A stretch of DNA of 64,000 nt from the NCBI GenBank assembly GCA_013912105.1, contig JACERY010000001.1, positions 1 through 64,000 of the forward strand, read 5' to 3'. Numbering within the stretch: the stretch's first letter is position 1; each line of letters opens with the position of its first letter. This document shows positions 58,771 through 64,000 of this stretch, one piece after another. The stretch comes from Acidimicrobiales bacterium (GTDB lineage: Bacteria; Actinomycetota; Acidimicrobiia; Acidimicrobiales; UBA8592). The notes beneath the pieces are model-generated. The model did no database searches. It saw only the letters and a list, made by a program, of their open reading frames with translations, and was not told the DNA's origin. The position numbers were made by a program, and so were the translations under genes.

Positions 58771-60786
58771 CTACCGGGAAAAAGAAACGTTTTTGCACTC
58801 ACCTTCATAAATTGGAATCTTTGTATCTTGCGGGTTATTCCAAACACCATAGTTTTGAGCTTCTTGGATTACGGATTTTTTAACAAATACATTTCCGCTT
58901 AATGAAGCAGGGCACTGCGAAAGTGAAGAGTCGATGTCCGCCCATGGTTCACGACTCCAAAACCATTTACCCCAACGAGACACAATACCTGGGAATTGAC
59001 TGATCTCTGAAGCCCCAGTATCAAAGTCTGGAACCCACCACCATCGATGGTTGTATGAAAAAATCTCGTAACCAGCTATCTGGAGCTCAATTTTTCCTAC
59101 ATCCCAATAAGGGAGAATCAACAAATCAGGACTTTCCTGAAGTTCTGGAAACAAATCACCTTCTATGACTGCATACGTTGATGTAGGAAAGTCACGCAGA
59201 TACCAGCCATATGGCCAATAAACATCGCTATCTATCACAACGTTTAAATGCTCGCCTGTTTCAGCGAAGTGAGCACGGTCTAAATCAAAGAGTTGCTTAC
59301 TCCAGGATTCTACTTCCGGTGTTGCTTGCCCAGCTTGAACGAATAGTTCTTGAGGTTCACTACCCCGCGTATAAGCCGTAAGTAAACTTTGCGTTGCAGA
59401 GAAAATAAGGAAAATTCCAAAAATCATTGAAAGCGTCCGTCTAAACTTTGATTCCTTACTTTTTTGATAAACAATTTGGAATCCAAGCCCAGCAAGAATT
59501 GCGAACGGGAAAAGTGGGTGAATAACTAGCCACGGCATTCGTTCCGATGCCCAAGAATACATAATTAAGGTTCCCCCAGCCCACCAAATTATTAGCTGGC
59601 CGAACAAGTTTGGCCTCCTAAAAACTCTCCAAATACCCAATACAGCAAGAAAAAGTATCAGCCATTCATAGGCTGATAGAAGCGTTAGGTAGTACTGCCA
59701 ACGAGAATCTCCCCTAAAGCCATCTTTTTGCTGCCCTACCCAATAGTTAAAACCAGCTGTCAACCCATTACGAAGTGCGCTGTTAGGCGCAGCAGCAGTT
59801 TCTGGACCTGAAAATCGCGTAAAGAATTGCGAGAACAAGGCTATGAATAACGTAGCCGATATGAGAACAGATAATATCCATTGACTGAGCGTTGGGGTTC
59901 TAAAAGATCTCACAATTGGAAGTTGAATAATATCTTGATTGCTTTTGAGCATTCTGTAAGAGGTTGCTAGAACAATTATGAGAAATAGGCATATGTACAG
60001 CCCTAATTTACCTATTGTCCTCCCTCCTCCGCTGTTCCCTACCCAAAGGAAAACACCGAGGAAACTTATTAACCCTAAGAGAAGAGTCCACCGGCGTATG
60101 AAAAATATGTGATCGCGATGTTCTGCATTCGAATAATTATTCTTGACAGACGCTACTAAGTTCTCTTGGATCACAAATAGAAGCAAGAACACTCCAAAGA
60201 GGAAAATCATCAATAATACTGATTCTTTTATAGCCATTCCGGTAACAAGTGAAGAAAGTAGAGCAGTTGGATGCCACCACTTGGGTTCATTAAGAAACCC
60301 AAAAAGCGCTGCGACAAAAACTGTTGTTGCTAGAAGGAAAAACATATCTTCCCTACCAAACCTTGAGAAATACAACATGCTGGGGCTAATGAGAAGAAGA
60401 CTGCTGGCCGAAATCGTTCCGACTGGCCCTAAATGCTTTCGCCAGTGCCAAGGGAAGCCTAAAAGCAAAATTCCAGATAAGGCAGCTAATAGTCGTGCGG
60501 TAAAATCTGACTCGCCAAACAGCCAGAAAAAGCCAGCAGTGATATAGAAACGGAGTGGGCCATGATAGATCGGGTTATATCCAGCGTAATTACCATCTAA
60601 GAAACGCAGAGAAAACCAGGCATCTAAACTTTCATCGTGGTGGAAAGGGTAATTTCCTAAAGCAATTAATCTTGTTACTACTCCAGCGAGCAAAATAACA
60701 AAAAATAACCGCCGGAGAATGCCCGGAGCGAGAGTAAAGCCACCCCGCAGTTGCATATTTTTCAAATTATTCTCAAATCTATTCAT
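58771..60786 (-). CDS. TIGR03663-like (Agl23-type) GT-C membrane protein
   Basis: FPFHHDESLDAWFSLRFLDGNYAGYNPIYHGPLRFYITAGFFWLFGESDFTARLLAALSG: DE, HGP and Arg residues in the family-defining positions. Confidence 0.85.
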   Translation of the reverse strand: MNRFENNLKNMQLRGGFTLAPGILRRLFFVILLAGVVTRLIALGNYPFHHDESLDAWFSLRFLDGNYAGYNPIYHGPLRFYITAGFFWLFGESDFTARLLAALSGILLLGFPWHWRKHLGPVGTISASSLLLISPSMLYFSRFGREDMFFLLATTVFVAALFGFLNEPKWWHPTALLSSLVTGMAIKESVLLMIFLFGVFLLLFVIQENLVASVKNNYSNAEHRDHIFFIRRWTLLLGLISFLGVFLWVGNSGGGRTIGKLGLYICLFLIIVLATSYRMLKSNQDIIQLPIVRSFRTPTLSQWILSVLISATLFIALFSQFFTRFSGPETAAAPNSALRNGLTAGFNYWVGQQKDGFRGDSRWQYYLTLLSAYEWLILFLAVLGIWRVFRRPNLFGQLIIWWAGGTLIMYSWASERMPWLVIHPLFPFAILAGLGFQIVYQKSKESKFRRTLSMIFGIFLIFSATQSLLTAYTRGSEPQELFVQAGQATPEVESWSKQLFDLDRAHFAETGEHLNVVIDSDVYWPYGWYLRDFPTSTYAVIEGDLFPELQESPDLLILPYWDVGKIELQIAGYEIFSYNHRWWWVPDFDTGASEISQFPGIVSRWGKWFWSREPWADIDSSLSQCPASLSGNVFVKKSVIQEAQNYGVWNNPQDTKIPIYEGECKNVSFSR

Positions 60787-62716
60787 TTATCTCGCTTACA
60801 TCATAGATTTGGTAACCACCACGGTCATAAACAATCCTGATTCCATCTGGAAGAGCCTGATTTTCTATCCATCGACTCTTTGATCCAGCAAAACCGTAGT
60901 TTTGTCTTTCTAGCGGGCCAAAGACAACATAATCAGTACCATACTTTGCAAGGCTTACTTTAAAATCATTTTCCTTTCCATAGATTTTTCGCAGGTCCTG
61001 ATCCCGGCTATACCAATCTTTACCAAGGTCATTAAGCCTGCCCGGGAAACCTGAGATAACAGATCTCCCAGTGAGAACTCTGATTGGGTGAGTATTCGTA
61101 TTTGCACTTGCGAAAACGCTACTCGATTTAGTATTTTCTCTTACCCACTCTCCCACCATGAGGTCACTCCCAGATAAATATTCGACTGGATACGGTGAAG
61201 TTGTTTGATCAACTGCTCGCCAAATATCTAGGAAACCAGTGAAAGTTAATGAAAAAATTAGCCCAACTGCAACGAAACATTTCACTCCACCTTTTGATAA
61301 AAGTTTCTCTATTACCTCCCCTACGAAAGGAGCTGCGAGAAGAAGAAATATGATTACGTACTTTGCGTTATTACCGGGCCAAAAGTGCCATATCGCTATA
61401 TTGGGGATAATAAGAAAAGCCAGAATAGGTAGCGCGTGTTTTCTGATTTCCGTTGTAGACCTCAGGATACCCAAAATAGCTATCGGAATAAATACTCCAG
61501 TATTAAGCAGCCAGAACCATAGAAAATTCCACATGTTGGTATTCCAAGAAGACTTGCCGAGCATCCAGAGAAAATGCCATTCTGTCCCATCACGATCTGG
61601 CCATTGCCACAACACGATAGGTAATCCAATAGCGAGCGCCGGTACAAGATATAGTCCCCATTGCTTTCTGCGATGCATAGCTGCCCATATAACTGATAAT
61701 AGGATGAGCGTTCCGAATGCGAAAACATGAAAAATTGGTAATAAACCTGTGAAAAGACCAGCATAAAGATACGCCGGGGAACTTCTCTCTTTACGATTCT
61801 CCCATAAGAGAATTATGACGAAAATTACGGCAGAGAATCCTATCAAAGTCGGTCTCTGAGGATAGAGAAAGCCCGTAACCGCATTGTCTACCCAGTTTCT
61901 ATCGAAGCCATCAAATGCGTAACTTCGAGGAAGATCCCCGAACACGCTGAAACCTTCTTCTGGTAGATCAGTAAATAGAAATCGATATACTGCAGCTGTC
62001 CCTCCGGAAAGCAGAAAAACGAGAACCGCTAACATAGCTGACCGGTGGTTAGAGGTGAATCGCTGAAAACCGAAATATAACATTGGCGGGAGAAAAATAG
62101 ATAGAAAAAAAGTTGATACTTGAAGAGATACGAAAATATCTAGGCCGAGTGGAACAAACATTGCTGCAAACCAATCAACGCCGAAATGGTATGAAAAACT
62201 TTCTCCAGCAGCTGTTGGGAGCTCGGGTGGGAAATTGTCGCTGAAAGCAAACGATGAGGCATAAGCAAGGTGAGCAGACCAATCACCAAATACCGAAAGG
62301 TGAGCAGCAGTTACACCACCACTTGGAGATTTTCCAAATGAAATATGAAGTATCCTCGCTGAAAGAATAGAGCTTATCGCTATTAACAAAAGCACTGGTT
62401 TAGGACATCTATTGTCTCTCCAGCCGAGTTTGAAACGTGTAAGAAAACTTGCTGCATCAGCTTTGATAACAAGCTGGTTTTTAATCAGAAGCGGTGTTGA
62501 ACAGATAAACAAAAACCCGGTTGTGATGAGAATCATTTTCCCATTAACTGAAGTTGCCCAAGCTACGAAAAAGCCGAGCACCGAAACTATCACAGTGCCT
62601 AATAAAGCTCCGAAAACAATGCGTTCCTCAAGCAGAAACGAAGTTGGTATGGCATAGGTGCAGGTAAACCCTATTGCAATAATTGCTAGAAGAAAGAGAA
62701 CTGTAGTTATAGTCAT
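60779..62716 (-). CDS. Polytopic membrane protein, divergent DUF2298/GT-C-like
   Basis: 645 aa, about 13-15 hydrophobic segments; FGDWSAHLAYASSFAFSDNFPPELPTAAGESFSYHFGVDWFAAMF; 8-bp overlap with downstream 58771-60786 gene. Confidence 0.75.
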   Translation of the reverse strand: MTITTVLFLLAIIAIGFTCTYAIPTSFLLEERIVFGALLGTVIVSVLGFFVAWATSVNGKMILITTGFLFICSTPLLIKNQLVIKADAASFLTRFKLGWRDNRCPKPVLLLIAISSILSARILHISFGKSPSGGVTAAHLSVFGDWSAHLAYASSFAFSDNFPPELPTAAGESFSYHFGVDWFAAMFVPLGLDIFVSLQVSTFFLSIFLPPMLYFGFQRFTSNHRSAMLAVLVFLLSGGTAAVYRFLFTDLPEEGFSVFGDLPRSYAFDGFDRNWVDNAVTGFLYPQRPTLIGFSAVIFVIILLWENRKERSSPAYLYAGLFTGLLPIFHVFAFGTLILLSVIWAAMHRRKQWGLYLVPALAIGLPIVLWQWPDRDGTEWHFLWMLGKSSWNTNMWNFLWFWLLNTGVFIPIAILGILRSTTEIRKHALPILAFLIIPNIAIWHFWPGNNAKYVIIFLLLAAPFVGEVIEKLLSKGGVKCFVAVGLIFSLTFTGFLDIWRAVDQTTSPYPVEYLSGSDLMVGEWVRENTKSSSVFASANTNTHPIRVLTGRSVISGFPGRLNDLGKDWYSRDQDLRKIYGKENDFKVSLAKYGTDYVVFGPLERQNYGFAGSKSRWIENQALPDGIRIVYDRGGYQIYDVSEINE

Positions 62717-62898
62717 TTACTCTCCTCTTCTGATCAGAAACCGTCAAGCCAAAGCTAATCCACCAGACGATGTGTTAACGCAACGGAAGAGAAATATTTA
62801 GCTCTTGCCATGCCAAGCACTACCGAATAGCACTAGTCAGCAGTATTGGTTTTGAACTTCTGTAGCAAGTATTGGATATCGACGCTAGCGTTCGGACT

Positions 62899-63705
62899 GT
62901 GCCAGAAGGACACACAATTCATCGTTTAGCTGCTGATCTTAGAAAAGATTTTGTTGGACAGCCTGTTACTGCTAATTCACCACAAGGCAGATTTTCAGAA
63001 AGTGCTGCAATTTTTGATGGAGAGCTAATGCTTAAGTCTGAGGCTTGGGGTAAACATCTCTTTTGCCACTGGGAAAGCGGAAATATTCTTCATATCCACT
63101 TAGGCCTGATTGGTAAATTCCGAAAGGTTGACGAAGAAACTCCCCCACGGGATACGATTCGTTTAAGACTTGTGAACAAAAGCGCCATGTGGGACCTCAC
63201 CGGACCGCAAACCTGTGCTTTGATCGTCCAAGAAGATCTCGAAACAGTTATTTCAAATCTTGGACCCGATCCCTTGAGAATTGGGCTACGAGGTCTTGGG
63301 AAATTTAAGCGTGGTCTTGCTAGTTCGAAAAAACCAATAGGTGCAGCTTTACTTGACCAAAGTCTTCTTGCCGGGATTGGAAACGTTTACCGAGCTGAAC
63401 TTTTATTTCTCTGCGGAATCCATCCGGAAACACCATGTAATAGAATTAACGAAGATGACGCTGAAGCACTATGGGACTGGACAGTCAAACTGTTAAGAAG
63501 AGGCAAAAGGCTTAATCGGATTGTCACCATACAAGAAGAAGATAAAGAAAACATTTCTTCAAAAAGTAAAAAACGCAACAACTCTCTATACGCATACAAA
63601 AGAGCCGGTTTAGATTGCCGACGATGCCCTAGCGAAATAGTCATTTCAAAGCTTGCAGGGAGATCTATATGGCACTGCCCAAATTGCCAAGGAAAAAATG
63701 ACTGA
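62899..63705 (+). CDS. nei: Fpg/Nei-family DNA glycosylase (endonuclease VIII)
   Basis: (M)[14 protein letters not shown]-terminus with catalytic Pro-Glu, C-terminal zinc finger [27 protein letters not shown] start at 62899. Confidence 0.93.
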   Translation: MPEGHTIHRLAADLRKDFVGQPVTANSPQGRFSESAAIFDGELMLKSEAWGKHLFCHWESGNILHIHLGLIGKFRKVDEETPPRDTIRLRLVNKSAMWDLTGPQTCALIVQEDLETVISNLGPDPLRIGLRGLGKFKRGLASSKKPIGAALLDQSLLAGIGNVYRAELLFLCGIHPETPCNRINEDDAEALWDWTVKLLRRGKRLNRIVTIQEEDKENISSKSKKRNNSLYAYKRAGLDCRRCPSEIVISKLAGRSIWHCPNCQGKND

Positions 63706-64000
63706 ATTTGATGCAGTTCTTTTGACTTCCTTTGGAGGCCCTGAAGGCCCGGAAGATGTTGAACCATTTCTGAGAAATGTAGCAAAAGGAAGAGATATTC
63801 CTGAAAAACGTATTCGAGAAGTAGAAGCCCAATATGGCCTTTTCGGAGGGGTTAGTCCTATAAATAAACAGAACAGGGACTTAATAAAAGCTCTTAAAAG
63901 TGACCTTCATGCAAATGGGCTAAAGATACCCATATATTTCGGAAACAGGAATTGGGAACCTTATCTAGCTGATACTCTCCAACATCTGTATGAGGATGGT
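63698..64000 (+). CDS. hemH: Ferrochelatase, 5' part only (truncated by window end)
   Basis: Frame from ATG 63698 open to the window end: [66 protein letters not shown]...; not in ORF track. Confidence 0.9.
   Translation, partial: MTEFDAVLLTSFGGPEGPEDVEPFLRNVAKGRDIPEKRIREVEAQYGLFGGVSPINKQNRDLIKALKSDLHANGLKIPIYFGNRNWEPYLADTLQHLYEDG

Overview
Ordinary chromosomal DNA from a low-to-moderate-GC bacterium. Gene content and synteny (leuD-leuC ... gltX ... leuB-serA with tRNA-Gln/tRNA-Glu, dapD, mycobacterial-type serC) suggest a marine actinobacterium, Acidimicrobiia- or Actinomarina-like; taxonomy is inferred. The window is densely packed with housekeeping genes: citramalate/leucine pathway (cimA, ilvE, leuB, leuC, leuD), serA/serC, gltX, greA, dapD, rsgA, moaA/moaC/moeA, plsY, uppP, tldD/pmbA, dxs, nfuA, nei, partial hemH, and a large acyl-CoA metabolism block. 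There are three tRNA genes. I see no CRISPR array, IS element, prophage or integrase. The items most worth a second look are: (1) a three-gene cluster at 54.0-62.7 kb of large polytopic GT-C/DUF2298-like membrane proteins, including a 1556-aa fusion with the YYYFG motif and a 671-aa protein with the HHDE...HGP signature, where the third member shares a C-terminal module with the fusion; (2) a type-1 microbial rhodopsin predicted to be a green-tuned, antenna-less proton pump; (3) a moeA-moaA-moaC operon ending in a membrane protein that resembles a Glp/GlpR gephyrin-receptor pair; (4) a small-protein/acyl-CoA ligase/fused enoyl-CoA-hydratase operon; (5) several start-codon corrections to the ORF track, including an Nei start fixed by its catalytic N-terminal proline.
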